Part shown: positions 44,820 to 54,248 of the stretch, one piece after another
How the letters are laid out: each line of letters opens with the position of its first letter
How positions within the stretch are numbered: position 1 is the first letter of the stretch
Assembly: GCA_002842515.1 (NCBI GenBank)
Contig: PHDC01000001.1
Location: forward strand, 2,108,001 to 2,172,000
Direction of reading: 5' to 3'
DNA: 64,000 bases
Origin: Bacteroidetes bacterium HGW-Bacteroidetes-5
Lineage (GTDB): Bacteria; Bacteroidota; Bacteroidia; Bacteroidales; UBA932
Program-made: the position numbers and the translations under genes
The notes under the pieces: generated by a model
Databases searched by the model: none
Seen by the model: the letters and a program-made list of their open reading frames with translations, nothing else
Told to the model about the DNA's origin: nothing

Positions 44820-47800
44820 ATGAAGAAATCAATCTTGATTGTCTTAGCCCTCTTGCTTGTCAATATGGCTATGGCACAGATGAAGGTTACGGGTACGGTG
44901 ACCTCCTCCGAGGACGGCTCACCAATTCCTTTTGCAACCGTCTTGGTTCAGGGCGCAAGAAACGTAGGAGCATCAACAGACCTGGATGGTAAGTACTCTT
45001 TTGACAATGTCTCAAAAGATGCAGTACTTATCTTCTCCTACATCGGATTTACTACGCAACAGGTACCTATCAACGGCAGATCGGTAATTAATGTTGTCCT
45101 TGTACCGGATGCAACCCGTCTGGATGAGGTAATGGTGGTTGCATATGGAACCGCCACAAAAGGGACCTTTACCGGAGCAGCCAGTGTCGTTAAAAATGAC
45201 GCTATCAAAGATGTACCCAGCATCACTTTTGAAAATGCTCTAAACGGAAAGGTAGCCGGGTTGCAAATCACCACACTCTCCGGCCAGGCAGGCTCTACCT
45301 CTGCTATCAGGGTGCGTGGTATTGGTTCTATGAATGCATCAAATGAGCCTCTTTATGTTATAGACGGAGTTCCAGTGGTATCCGGCAATGCAGGCCAGAT
45401 GAGTGGTTACATCTACTCAACAAGTAATGTAATGAGTTCACTTAACACTGCAGATATCGAGTCTATTACAGTATTGAAAGATGCTGCTGCTTCTTCACTT
45501 TACGGCTCTCGTGCAGCAAACGGTGTAATTCTCATTACAACAAAAAGGGGAAAACAGGGAAGGACAATTGTTAATTTCAAAGCATCGGTAGGTATTACCC
45601 CATCTTGGGCTACAGATAACTACGAAGTTGCAACAACCGAGCAACAGGTTGAGATGTACTATGAGAACTTTTGGAATGCAGGCGTTTACTATCAAAACAG
45701 AACTCAGCAGGATGCAAGTGTGAGAGCACTACAACAGCTTAATAACCGTTTTGCCAAACACGGCTATACATTTACAGCACCTGACCACACTGTAAAAACT
45801 CTTACAATTGGAGGTGACAGGGCTGGACAATATTTTGACTGGGAGGATGTGCTTTTCAGAACATCTGTATATCAGACATATGATCTATCTGTTAGCGGTG
45901 CAACAGAGAGTTCAAACTACTACACATCACTTTCATACACAAAAGAGCAGGGACGAATTCCTGTTAACAGTTTTGACAGGATTACAGGACGGGTTAATTT
46001 AACTCAAAAGGTTGGGAAAAGTGTTGAGTTCAATACCAATATTAATATAGCCAGAAGCGGTAAAGTGGGCTTTAACGATACCCGTGCTTTAGGAAACAAC
46101 TATTTCCTTCAGAGCCGTAACCTAATGTGGGGTCTTTACTGGCCAACAGATTATATTACCGGAGCTCCTTGGACACTTAGATACGGAAGTTATGCATATA
46201 ATCCGCTATTCTATAATAATGAGTGGGACAATAACTCAAGCACACTAAGGATATCTGCAAACGAAACAGTGACGGTAAAAATTCTACCGGAACTTACATT
46301 AAAGACAATCTTCTCATATGACAATGCAGGTACACTAGACCATCTTTATTACAGTCCGGTTCACTTCCTGGGATCTGCTTCAAAGGGTTCGGTGAGAGAG
46401 ATGAGCACAAATGTAAATAAGCTGGTATCATCTACCACTCTTAACTATAACAAGACATTTGCACAGAAACACACAATTGGTCTGCTAGTTGGTTGGGAAG
46501 CAGAGGAGAACAAAACAGAGTTTATCAGAGCAGAGGGTTCAGACCTGCCAACGGGAGCACTTCAAACAGTTGCAACTGCAGGGGTTTTAACATCTAATGC
46601 ATACTACTGGGGAAACACTATGCTCTCTATGCTCTCACGCGCAGAGTATAACTACGATAACAGATACTACTTCTCAGGCTCATTCCGTCGTGACGGATCT
46701 TCAAGATTGGGCCCTGATGCCCGCTGGGGTAACTTCTGGTCATTAGCCGGTTCGTGGAGAATAGACAAGGAGGAGTTTATGAAAAATGTAGATGTCATAA
46801 GCAGTTTGAGATTAAGAGGCTCATACGGGGTAAACGGAACACTTCCTTCGGCTAACTACGGATGGCGCTCACTTGCTACATATGGAAATAAATATATGGA
46901 GCAATCCGGTGGCGGAGTAAGTACAATTGCAGATGCTAGCCTATCCTGGGAGACAAGTTACACCTCTAATATAGCTTTGGAGTTTGGGTTACTTGACCAA
47001 AGAATCAGCGGAACAGTAGAGTTCTTTAACAGAGATTCAAAAGACCTGCTGCAAGATGTTCCAACTTCCCGTGTTACAGGTTTTGGGTCCACACTCAAGA
47101 ATATCGGAGAGATTAATAATAAAGGGATTGAGATTGAGCTAAGCGGAGATATCATTAAGAATGAGACTATCACATGGAGTGCAGGAATAACAGCATCAAG
47201 TGTAAAATCTACTGTTACAAAACTGTATGGTGGTCAGAACATAATTTGGAATGAACCTACAGGTGGTGACGCCAGAACTAAGTTTATCTACCAGGAGGGA
47301 CAATCTACTCTTGCTATTTATGGTCGTGAGTGGGCAGGTGTAGATAGAGAGACAGGTAAAAATGTTTGGTATATGAATAATGAAAACACAACCACACAAC
47401 CTACCACAGTTAACGGACGCCCGGCTACATTCAGATATCAGGATGCAAGCGAGAAGATTATTGGAAATGTCCATCCTAAGCTATTTGGAGGTTTCAATAC
47501 AGATGTTAAATGGAAAGGGTTCTCTCTTGCTCTTAACTTTACCTATAAACTTGGAGGATATACTTATGACGCTGCCGGTCGTGATGTAACCGATGACGGT
47601 TACTACTGGGAGAGGATTATGTCTAAAGATCAGTATGACAACAGATGGACTCCTGAGAACAAGGATGCCAAATATCCGCAACGCGTCGCTGTTGACTTTG
47701 AAGATGTAAACCAAAAGAGTAGCAGGCATATGCACGATGCAGACTATTTAAGATTAAAGAGTTTAACTTTATCCTATAACCTGCCAAAGAGTATTCTTAA

Positions 47801-47963
47801 CAAGGTTAAGATTTCTAACACAAGGATCTATTTCAACGGAATGAACTTATGGACATTGGCGGCATACAAAGTGTATGATCCTGAGGTTAATGAGTATGGT
47901 TCAAGAGGTTGGGAAACTCCAATTGGTAAGACATATACTTTCGGTGTTGAATTTAGTTTCTAA
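44820..47963 (+). CDS. SusC/RagA-family TonB-dependent outer-membrane transporter (2)
   Basis: Second importer, 1047 residues, with signal peptide (MKKSILIVLALLLVNMAMAQ), regulatory domain (VTGTVTSSEDGSPIPFATVLVQGARNVGASTDLDGKYSFDNVSKDAVLIFSYIGF), plug (VPSITFENALNGKVAGLQITTLSGQAGSTSAIRVRGIGSM, YVIDGVPVVSGN, LKDAAASSLYGSRAANGVILITTKRG) and a barrel ending GVEFSF. The overall layout and many strand motifs (NYDNRYYFSGSFRRDGSSRLGPDARWGNFWSLAGSWR) match the first copy, so the two are paralogues, perhaps an old tandem duplication. Its SusD partner follows 18 bp on. Confidence 0.95.
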   Translation: MKKSILIVLALLLVNMAMAQMKVTGTVTSSEDGSPIPFATVLVQGARNVGASTDLDGKYSFDNVSKDAVLIFSYIGFTTQQVPINGRSVINVVLVPDATRLDEVMVVAYGTATKGTFTGAASVVKNDAIKDVPSITFENALNGKVAGLQITTLSGQAGSTSAIRVRGIGSMNASNEPLYVIDGVPVVSGNAGQMSGYIYSTSNVMSSLNTADIESITVLKDAAASSLYGSRAANGVILITTKRGKQGRTIVNFKASVGITPSWATDNYEVATTEQQVEMYYENFWNAGVYYQNRTQQDASVRALQQLNNRFAKHGYTFTAPDHTVKTLTIGGDRAGQYFDWEDVLFRTSVYQTYDLSVSGATESSNYYTSLSYTKEQGRIPVNSFDRITGRVNLTQKVGKSVEFNTNINIARSGKVGFNDTRALGNNYFLQSRNLMWGLYWPTDYITGAPWTLRYGSYAYNPLFYNNEWDNNSSTLRISANETVTVKILPELTLKTIFSYDNAGTLDHLYYSPVHFLGSASKGSVREMSTNVNKLVSSTTLNYNKTFAQKHTIGLLVGWEAEENKTEFIRAEGSDLPTGALQTVATAGVLTSNAYYWGNTMLSMLSRAEYNYDNRYYFSGSFRRDGSSRLGPDARWGNFWSLAGSWRIDKEEFMKNVDVISSLRLRGSYGVNGTLPSANYGWRSLATYGNKYMEQSGGGVSTIADASLSWETSYTSNIALEFGLLDQRISGTVEFFNRDSKDLLQDVPTSRVTGFGSTLKNIGEINNKGIEIELSGDIIKNETITWSAGITASSVKSTVTKLYGGQNIIWNEPTGGDARTKFIYQEGQSTLAIYGREWAGVDRETGKNVWYMNNENTTTQPTTVNGRPATFRYQDASEKIIGNVHPKLFGGFNTDVKWKGFSLALNFTYKLGGYTYDAAGRDVTDDGYYWERIMSKDQYDNRWTPENKDAKYPQRVAVDFEDVNQKSSRHMHDADYLRLKSLTLSYNLPKSILNKVKISNTRIYFNGMNLWTLAAYKVYDPEVNEYGSRGWETPIGKTYTFGVEFSF

Positions 47964-47981
47964 TTATTAAATGATGCTACA

Positions 47982-49454
47982 ATGAAAAAAATAAATTTAC
48001 TATTTACGGTTCTGGGCATTGCACTACTTTCTTCTTGCGAGGGTTTTTTGGATGTTAAGCCAAGTGACTCTGCAGCAGCAGAAACGTCAATCACAAATGC
48101 AAATGATGCTAAGGTTGTGATGAGCGGTTTAATGAGGAAGTTGACATCTGCAGACTATTACGGCAGAAATTTTGTCCTTTATGGTGATGCCAAAGGTGGC
48201 GATTTTGCCATTCGCTCTCAGGGTAGAGGAAATGATGCCCTCTATACTTTTAATCACTCGATATCTTCAAATAACTACGGAGGTTACTGGGCTCAGATGT
48301 ACCACTGTATTCTTCAGGCAAACAATCTTCTGCTTAATATCGCAAAGATAGAGGCAGCAGGTAATGGAAGTGCAGCTTTAAATGAATATAAAGGCCAGGC
48401 ACTTACAGCAAGAGCACTAATCTATTTTGACCTTGTTCGCCTTTATGGAAAGCCATACAATATGGACAAGGCTTCCTATGGAGTTCCATTGGTTCTTGAG
48501 CCTCTGGATGCATCTGCACAGCCATTGAGAGCCTCAGTTGAGGCGGTTTATACTCAAATAATGAAGGATCTTACAGATGGCGCTCCGCTTCTTGCAAAGA
48601 CAAAAGTAAACGGCTTCCTTAACTACTACGGAAATATGGCACTTCAGGCACGGGTAAATCTCTATATGGGAAAATATACCGAGGCCCTGGCTGCTGCAGA
48701 AGTGGTTATGGGAACTACTCTTTACTCGTTATACTCTAATGCAAACTGGAACGGCTCTTGGGCACTTCCTTTTGGCTCAGAGTCAATTTTCGAACTTGGA
48801 GTTTACGCCAGTGAGGCAAATCTTGGAACAGCATCTCTTGGTTATTATCTGCTTCGTCTGGCAAAAGTTACTGGAGCAAGCGGATGGTTTATGGCTAGCG
48901 ACTACTATCTTGCAAGGCTTAATCAAGACCCTACCGATGTTCGCTTCGGTATGATGGAGAGAGATGAGTCATCGACAACAAGATTAGGCTCTTGTCTTAA
49001 ATATGTTGGAGGTCCTGCAATGTTGGGAGATAAAGGCGTAGCCTCCTCAACCAATATTAAGGTTATCCGTCTGTCTGAGATTTATCTGCTTGCCGCAGAG
49101 GCTGCTCTTAATCTTCCTACACCGGATAAGACAAAAGCTTCTAATTACCTTAATGCAATTCGCAAAAGGGCTCCGGCTCTGGCACCTTCAACTCCTGTAA
49201 ATGTTACTATGTCTATGATTGAAGACGAGAGAAGTAAGGAGCTTTTCGCAGAAGGTCACAGATATTTTGATATGATTCGCTGGAATAAGAACATTGAGTT
49301 TAACGATGACTTTATCTATCCTGCAGTTATCATATCTCACAGAGAGAAAATTATAAACAGAACTTTCTACAAGACAATTCTGCCAATTCCTCAAAATGAG
49401 ATTGATGCAAATCCAAAAATTGCAGAACAGCAAAATCCGGGTTATGTAAACTAA
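47982..49454 (+). CDS. SusD/RagB-family surface lipoprotein (2)
   Basis: Partner of the second SusC, 490 residues, lipobox LSSC (Cys19), then EGFLDVKPSDSA. Family marks: MYHCILQANNLLLNIA, YKGQALTARALIYFDLVRLYGKPYNMDKASYGVPLV, MALQARVNLYMGKYTEALAAAEVVM and MIEDERSKELFAEGHRYFDMIRWNKNIEF...LPIPQNEIDANPKIAEQQNPGY. A terminator and copy C of the hairpin element come directly after it. Confidence 0.95.
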   Translation: MKKINLLFTVLGIALLSSCEGFLDVKPSDSAAAETSITNANDAKVVMSGLMRKLTSADYYGRNFVLYGDAKGGDFAIRSQGRGNDALYTFNHSISSNNYGGYWAQMYHCILQANNLLLNIAKIEAAGNGSAALNEYKGQALTARALIYFDLVRLYGKPYNMDKASYGVPLVLEPLDASAQPLRASVEAVYTQIMKDLTDGAPLLAKTKVNGFLNYYGNMALQARVNLYMGKYTEALAAAEVVMGTTLYSLYSNANWNGSWALPFGSESIFELGVYASEANLGTASLGYYLLRLAKVTGASGWFMASDYYLARLNQDPTDVRFGMMERDESSTTRLGSCLKYVGGPAMLGDKGVASSTNIKVIRLSEIYLLAAEAALNLPTPDKTKASNYLNAIRKRAPALAPSTPVNVTMSMIEDERSKELFAEGHRYFDMIRWNKNIEFNDDFIYPAVIISHREKIINRTFYKTILPIPQNEIDANPKIAEQQNPGYVN

Positions 49455-49478
49455 CAGTTATGTGACTAGTTAATGAAG

Positions 49479-49507
49479 AGGCTGCCATTTTTGGTAGCCT
49501 TTTTTTA
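49479..49507 (+). terminator. terminator hairpin before element copy C
   Basis: AGGCTGCCA, loop, TGGTAGCCT and seven T. Shortened relative of the GAGGCTG hairpins at 18281 and 33809. Confidence 0.8.
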
Positions 49508-49632
49508 TATTAAGTCGCCACATATGCGTGGAAAGCTCACCGGCAGCAACGCAGTTTTTTCAAACGCTTTTTTCTTTGAGTTTTTCGGGGCTTCCGGAAC
49601 GCCTCCCTACGGTCGTTGAACGGTCCTCAGCT
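49508..49632 (+). repeat. dispersed hairpin element, copy C (right arm missing)
   Basis: Left end AAGTCGCCACATATGCGTGG, left arm GAAAGCTCACCGGCAGCAAC (49531-49550) and the conserved core through GTCGTTGAACGGTCCTCAGC (49612-49631) are present. After that the match to copies B and D stops, and the flavodoxin gene's stop codon follows 16 bp on. The right arm has been deleted or replaced. Confidence 0.8.
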
Positions 49633-49647
49633 TTAACTATGAAAATA

Positions 49648-50109
49648 CTACGAAAATAGATCAATTTTTGAATGATTGATTTTGCTGGTTGTCTCCTTTA
49701 TACCGGATATATTTCTGACCAGCATCTTCTCTATGAAATTCATTTTGTCGAAAAGGAATTCACCACCAACAACCTCTTTTACATATGCGTGGTTATAAAG
49801 AAGTTCCGGGAAGGCATTTTTAAGCTCGCTCTCAAATTCCGGTTCATTCATAGCGCACACATAAAGGGCTACCCTTTTTTGAAGCAGATCTACAAGATTT
49901 TTATTACAAAACTCTTTGACGCTGTTCTGGATACTCCCGGCGTGGATAGATCCGCCAATTATGATGTTATCATAAAGGCTCAGGTCTATAGTTTTGCCCT
50001 CTTTTAAATTAAATAGAGTGGTCTCACAGTTTTTGTGTTTCTCTTTAATAAGATTTGCCACCTTCTCCGAAGTTCCGTGCGATGTTGCATAGATAATTGT
50101 TGTTCTCAT
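49648..50109 (-). CDS. flavodoxin-domain protein
   Basis: FMN-binding electron-transfer or menaquinone-dependent oxidase-like protein of 153 residues. The phosphate loop YATSHGTSEKVANLI is at residues 7-21, then NIIIGGSIHAGSIQ and VALYVCAMNEPEF, as in HemG-type flavodoxins. No signal peptide. It lies after the AraC-type gene on the same strand with a 117-bp gap full of 21-bp repeats. The 3' end abuts truncated element copy C, so the last residues could be altered. Confidence 0.85.
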   Translation of the reverse strand: MRTTIIYATSHGTSEKVANLIKEKHKNCETTLFNLKEGKTIDLSLYDNIIIGGSIHAGSIQNSVKEFCNKNLVDLLQKRVALYVCAMNEPEFESELKNAFPELLYNHAYVKEVVGGEFLFDKMNFIEKMLVRNISGIKETTSKINHSKIDLFS

Positions 50110-50157
50110 CTTTTGATATTAAATGTTTTTGCAAAGAAACATAGAGGCTCTCAGAGA

Positions 50158-50240
50158 GAGGTCTCACTTTGCCTTTAAAGGGTCTCAGTTTGCCTTTAAC
50201 AGGTATCACTTTACCTTTAACGGGTATCACTTCACCTTAA
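50158..50240 (-). repeat. four-unit 21-bp tandem repeat between the AraC-type and flavodoxin genes
   Basis: Units at about 50160, 50180, 50201 and 50222 share GG(T/G)(C/A)TCA(C/G)TTT(G/A)CCTTTAA. The last unit covers the final codons and stop (KVK-TGA) of the AraC-type gene, so the array looks like repeated copying of that gene's end. It may be a set of binding sites or only slippage. Confidence 0.8.
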
Positions 50241-51354
50241 GATAGTACTCACTGGGTGTTACACCGGTAGTTTTTTTGAATACGCGGTTAAAGGCGGCCT
50301 TAGAGTTGAACCCGCAGTCGTAGGCCAAAGATATGATTGTGTAGTTTCTGTTAGATAGATCTTTGCACATATGCTTGAACTCTTCAACTCTGTAATGGGC
50401 AATAAAGTCAAAGAAGTTCATATTAAGTCGTGTGTTTATTACCCGGGAGAGGTATTCAGAAGAGACCTTCATTTGAGAGCTCAGAACACCAAGAGTAATC
50501 TCAGGGTTAAGATATGGTTTGCTCTCCTTCATATAAGAGAGCAGCTGGTTTATAAACTCCTCCTCCTGCTTAGCAATCGGCTCCCTGTTTTCGGTAACCT
50601 CTTGAGGTTTATTGATGATATAATCCCTGTTTGTACCGGAGAAAAGATCTCCCTGTCTTAGCCCGAAAAATCCCAAAATAATCACAAAAACAGATGCAAT
50701 TGCGTATCCTATAGTTTGTAATGAGTTGTATGAAAAGATATCGACAAATGAGTCAAATAGATAGAGTAAACTAATTACGGAGTAGCAAATCAGTGCCCAT
50801 ATCAGTAAAAACTTAAGCCATCTGAGATCAATTTTCTCTGTTTGGGAAAAATAGCTTTTTATTCTTTTTCTGTGAGCGGAAATAAGTGATAACCCCCATC
50901 CGATGTAACCAATGTTAGAGAGTGCTATCATCGAAGCGATAATGAGAAAGAGCGGCTTTTCGTGAAATGATTCAGATCTGTCTGACGCAATTTTAACAGT
51001 GTCATCTGCAGAGTAGCTATTTAAGAAGAGTAAAATGAAAGCAATGAAAAAAGGGGTCAGAAGCAGAAGATGAACTCTTTTGTATCTGAAATTCGGGGTT
51101 ATGAGCCTTTTAACATAGAGCCACAATGTGGGGCCAAGAAGAAGAATAAACGGTACAGAGCTATTTATTAAAAAGGGGTAATTATAGCCGGATTCACGGT
51201 TAATAATCTCTAGATAGGCAAGTGCAAGACTCAGAGCAGATATCAGAAGATAGACAGAAAGCAGATTATCTGCATCGTTTCTACCCTTCTTAGTGAGTAA
51301 AAGAGCAGATAGCATCAGCGACATAAATATCCCATAAATAAGGGTTGTTTCCAT
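50227..51354 (-). CDS. AraC-family regulator with N-terminal membrane domain
   Basis: Membrane-anchored transcription factor of 375 residues, start at 51354 (METTLIYGIFMSLMLSALLLTKKG); the -7 box at 51373-51380 would place the RNA start after the alternative ATG at 51375, so that one is unlikely. About seven membrane helices occupy residues 1-240. The C-terminal AraC domain has both helix-turn-helix parts (LGVLSSQMKVSSEYLSRVINTRLNMNFFDFIAHYRVEEF and YTIISLAYDCGFNSKAAFNRVFKKTTGVTPSEYYLKVK). Target and signal unknown. The flavodoxin gene follows on the same strand and the hut operon is divergent. Confidence 0.9.
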   Translation of the reverse strand: METTLIYGIFMSLMLSALLLTKKGRNDADNLLSVYLLISALSLALAYLEIINRESGYNYPFLINSSVPFILLLGPTLWLYVKRLITPNFRYKRVHLLLLTPFFIAFILLFLNSYSADDTVKIASDRSESFHEKPLFLIIASMIALSNIGYIGWGLSLISAHRKRIKSYFSQTEKIDLRWLKFLLIWALICYSVISLLYLFDSFVDIFSYNSLQTIGYAIASVFVIILGFFGLRQGDLFSGTNRDYIINKPQEVTENREPIAKQEEEFINQLLSYMKESKPYLNPEITLGVLSSQMKVSSEYLSRVINTRLNMNFFDFIAHYRVEEFKHMCKDLSNRNYTIISLAYDCGFNSKAAFNRVFKKTTGVTPSEYYLKVK

Positions 51355-51372
51355 CTTCTGTCTATAAGTTGA

Positions 51373-51380
51373 CAAAGTTA
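51373..51380 (-). promoter_or_regulatory. -7 promoter box of the AraC-type gene
   Basis: Minus-strand TAACTTTG fits TAnnTTTG, 18 bp before the ATG at 51354. Confidence 0.5.
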
Positions 51381-51429
51381 ATCAAAGTGTGAAATCTTGG
51401 TTAATATTTCAGATAGCACCTTTTTGTTT

Positions 51430-51437
51430 TATATTTG
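51430..51437 (+). promoter_or_regulatory. -7 promoter box of the hut operon
   Basis: TATATTTG matches TAnnTTTG, 39 bp before hutH. The -33 element is weak, as expected for a regulated promoter. Confidence 0.5.
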
Positions 51438-51476
51438 TAGCAAATTTCGAAAAATCAATAATTAATTGTAGCCATA

Positions 51477-52964
51477 ATGGAGTATTTTCATATAAGTTCA
51501 CACAACAATACCATAGATGAGGTAAGGTTACTGCTTGATCCAAATTGTAAAATTGTTTTGTCTCAGCAGGCCAGGGAGAGAATTTTTGAAAGCAGGGAGT
51601 ATCTGGATAATCAGATGCTTAAAGCTAAGGAGCCTATTTATGGGATAAATACAGGGTTTGGCTCGCTTTGCAATGTTAAGGTAGATAGTGACCAGCTTTC
51701 TCAACTACAGATAAACCTTGTGATGTCTCACGCTTGCGGGTTAGGGGAGGAGGTTCCCGAGGATATTGTGAAGCTTATGATGGCACTCAAGATAAAATCC
51801 CTCTCATACGGCTATTCCGGAGTGAGAACTGAGACCGTAGAGAGGTTGGCAGATATGTTTAACAACAGGGTCTATCCTGTGGTTTACAAACAAGGATCTC
51901 TTGGTGCATCAGGCGATTTGGCTCCTCTTGCAAATATGTCACTACCTTTAATTGGTCTTGGAGAGGTAAATTATCAGGGGAGAAGATATCCATCTGCAGA
52001 GATTAACAGTGTGTTCAAATGGGAGCCGCTAAAGCTGGAGTCAAAAGAGGGTCTGGCTCTTTTAAATGGCACCCAGTTTATGCTTGCATACAGTATTTGG
52101 TGTATAATTAAAGCAAGAAAACTATCTCAACTTTCGGACATAATTGCCGCTCTCTCTTTGGATGCGTATGACGGAAGGGTTGAACCATTCACAGAGGCGG
52201 TCCATCTGGTTCGCCCGCACAAGGGACAACTTGAAACAGCTGCAAAGATGAGAGAACTCCTTAAGGGTAGTGAGCTTATTTCCAGAGATAAATTGCACGT
52301 TCAGGATCCATACTCATTCCGTTGCGTTCCTCAGGTTCACGGAGCTTCAAAGGATGCAATAAATTACGCCCTAAATGCCTTTGTGACGGAACTAAACAGC
52401 GCAACAGACAATCCGACTATTCTGCCGGAAGAAGATAAAATTATATCTGCAGGTAATTTTCACGGACAGCCTCTTGCTCTTCCTCTTGACTTTCTGTCAA
52501 TTGCATTGGCAGAGCTTGGCAGTATATCGGAGAGACGCACCTATCAACTGATATCCGGTAAGAGAGGGTTACCCTCATTTTTGGTTGCACATCCGGGCCT
52601 CAATTCCGGATTTATGATTCCTCAGTATGCACAGGCATCTGTAGTGAGCCAAAATAAACAGCTGGCAACACCTGCCTGCGTAGATACTATTGACTCATCT
52701 CAGGGTCAGGAAGACCACGTAAGTATGGGAGCAAATGCCGCAACCAAATGCTATCAGGTGGTTGAGAACCTGGAGAAGATTCTTGCAATAGAGCTTATGA
52801 ATGCAGCACAGGCACTTGAATTTCGCAGGCCTTTAAAGAGCTCTCCAGTTATTGAAGAGTTTGTCTCAAAATATAGAGGAGTTGTCCCGTTTGTAAAGGA
52901 GGATGAAGTTATGTATATTCACATTAACAACTCCATTGCTTTTTTAAGAGATGTAGAGATTTAG
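51477..52964 (+). CDS. hutH: histidine ammonia-lyase
   Basis: Removes ammonia from L-histidine to give urocanate. The 495-residue protein has the MIO cofactor triad Ala-Ser-Gly at residues 144-146 (GSLGASGDLAPLANMSLPLIG), YGINTGFGSL near 55-64, NGTQFMLAY, HVQDPYSFRCVPQVHGASKD and SATDNPTIL. First gene of the histidine-degradation operon, 7 bp before hutI. Full length. Confidence 0.96.
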   Translation: MEYFHISSHNNTIDEVRLLLDPNCKIVLSQQARERIFESREYLDNQMLKAKEPIYGINTGFGSLCNVKVDSDQLSQLQINLVMSHACGLGEEVPEDIVKLMMALKIKSLSYGYSGVRTETVERLADMFNNRVYPVVYKQGSLGASGDLAPLANMSLPLIGLGEVNYQGRRYPSAEINSVFKWEPLKLESKEGLALLNGTQFMLAYSIWCIIKARKLSQLSDIIAALSLDAYDGRVEPFTEAVHLVRPHKGQLETAAKMRELLKGSELISRDKLHVQDPYSFRCVPQVHGASKDAINYALNAFVTELNSATDNPTILPEEDKIISAGNFHGQPLALPLDFLSIALAELGSISERRTYQLISGKRGLPSFLVAHPGLNSGFMIPQYAQASVVSQNKQLATPACVDTIDSSQGQEDHVSMGANAATKCYQVVENLEKILAIELMNAAQALEFRRPLKSSPVIEEFVSKYRGVVPFVKEDEVMYIHINNSIAFLRDVEI

Positions 52965-52971
52965 CGGATTC

Positions 52972-54225
52972 ATGAAGATCATTATAATAAATATCAAAGA
53001 GATTGTTCAAACAGAGCAGGTAGAGAGAGTTTCGGTCCGTTCCGGTGCCTCAATGTCCTCTATGAATAATATTCGTGATGGTTATATAATAATAAACGGA
53101 GAGCTTATAGAGGAGTTCGGGGAGATGTTGCACCTTACAGAGGAGCAGACTACCGGGGCAAACATTATAGACGCTGCCGGCAGAATGGTCCTTCCGGCAT
53201 TTTGTGACTCTCATACACATCTGGTTTACGCCGGCAGCCGCGAGATGGAGTATATAGATAAGATTCGCGGATTGTCCTATCAGGAGATTGCAGCCAGAGG
53301 GGGAGGGATTCTCAACTCCGCACAACTGCTTCACGCAACAAGTGAAAAGGATCTTTTAAATCAAACAATGGCGAGAGCCCGGGAGATTATTCGTTTCGGA
53401 ACAGGAGCAGTGGAGATAAAGAGCGGATATGGCCTCACGGTTGAGGATGAGGTGAAGATGCTGCGAGTTGCACGAGAGATTGGATTATGCACCCCGCTCA
53501 CGGTTAAAACAACATTTTTGGGAGCTCACGCAGTCCCTCTCAGGTATAGAGACAGGAGAGAAGCATATGTAGATGAGATTATTACAGAGATGATTCCTGC
53601 CGTAGCCTCAGAAAATCTTGCAGATTTTATAGATGTCTTTACAGAGGATGGCTTCTTCTCTGTTGCAGATACCGAAAGGATATTTGAAGCCGGAGTAAAA
53701 TATGGTTTAAGACCAAAAGTGCACGCAAATCAGATGAGCTTTTCGGGAGGTGTGCAGGTTGGAGTGAAGTATAACGCAATCTCTGTAGATCATCTTGAGT
53801 TCACAGGCGAGCACGAGTTTGAAGCTCTTAAAGATACCGGCACAATTGCAACAGTTCTGCCCGGATCTACATTCTTTCTGGAGATGGAGTATGCACCGGT
53901 TAGAGATATGATTAACTTTGGACTTCCGGTAGCAATCGCGACAAACTACAATCCGGGCTCATCACCCTCCGGAGATATGAAGTTTATGATGGCACTTGCC
54001 GCATTAAAGATGAAGATGACACCTTATGAGGTAATTAACGCCTCAACAATAAACGGAGCTTATGCAATGGGCATAAGCAATACACACGGTACTATTGCAG
54101 TAGGAAAAGTGGCCAACCTAATGGTTACAAACCCCATTCCGTCAATTGAATATATCCCTTATGCAATATCCACTCCTCTGGTAGAGAGGATGTTCCTAAA
54201 AGGGAAAGAGATAGATGTTCGTTAA
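52972..54225 (+). CDS. hutI: imidazolonepropionase
   Basis: Opens the imidazolone ring to N-formimino-L-glutamate, third step of histidine breakdown. Amidohydrolase of 417 residues with metal ligands HTHLVYAG (near residue 80), substrate loop EIKSGYGLTVEDEVKMLR, FLGAHAVP, VHANQMS, VDHLEF and NYNPGSSPSGDMKFMMALA. Second gene of the hut operon. The preceding enzyme, urocanate hydratase, is not encoded in the window. Confidence 0.96.
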   Translation: MKIIIINIKEIVQTEQVERVSVRSGASMSSMNNIRDGYIIINGELIEEFGEMLHLTEEQTTGANIIDAAGRMVLPAFCDSHTHLVYAGSREMEYIDKIRGLSYQEIAARGGGILNSAQLLHATSEKDLLNQTMARAREIIRFGTGAVEIKSGYGLTVEDEVKMLRVAREIGLCTPLTVKTTFLGAHAVPLRYRDRREAYVDEIITEMIPAVASENLADFIDVFTEDGFFSVADTERIFEAGVKYGLRPKVHANQMSFSGGVQVGVKYNAISVDHLEFTGEHEFEALKDTGTIATVLPGSTFFLEMEYAPVRDMINFGLPVAIATNYNPGSSPSGDMKFMMALAALKMKMTPYEVINASTINGAYAMGISNTHGTIAVGKVANLMVTNPIPSIEYIPYAISTPLVERMFLKGKEIDVR

Positions 54226-54248
54226 ATAAGGTAAAATAATTTAAAGCT

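Noticed and set aside
50045-50230. 61-codon minus-strand frame made of the 21-bp repeats (MIPVKGKVIPVKGK...)
   Set aside because: It is generated by the tandem array, overlaps the flavodoxin start in another frame and has no sign of coding beyond the repeat.
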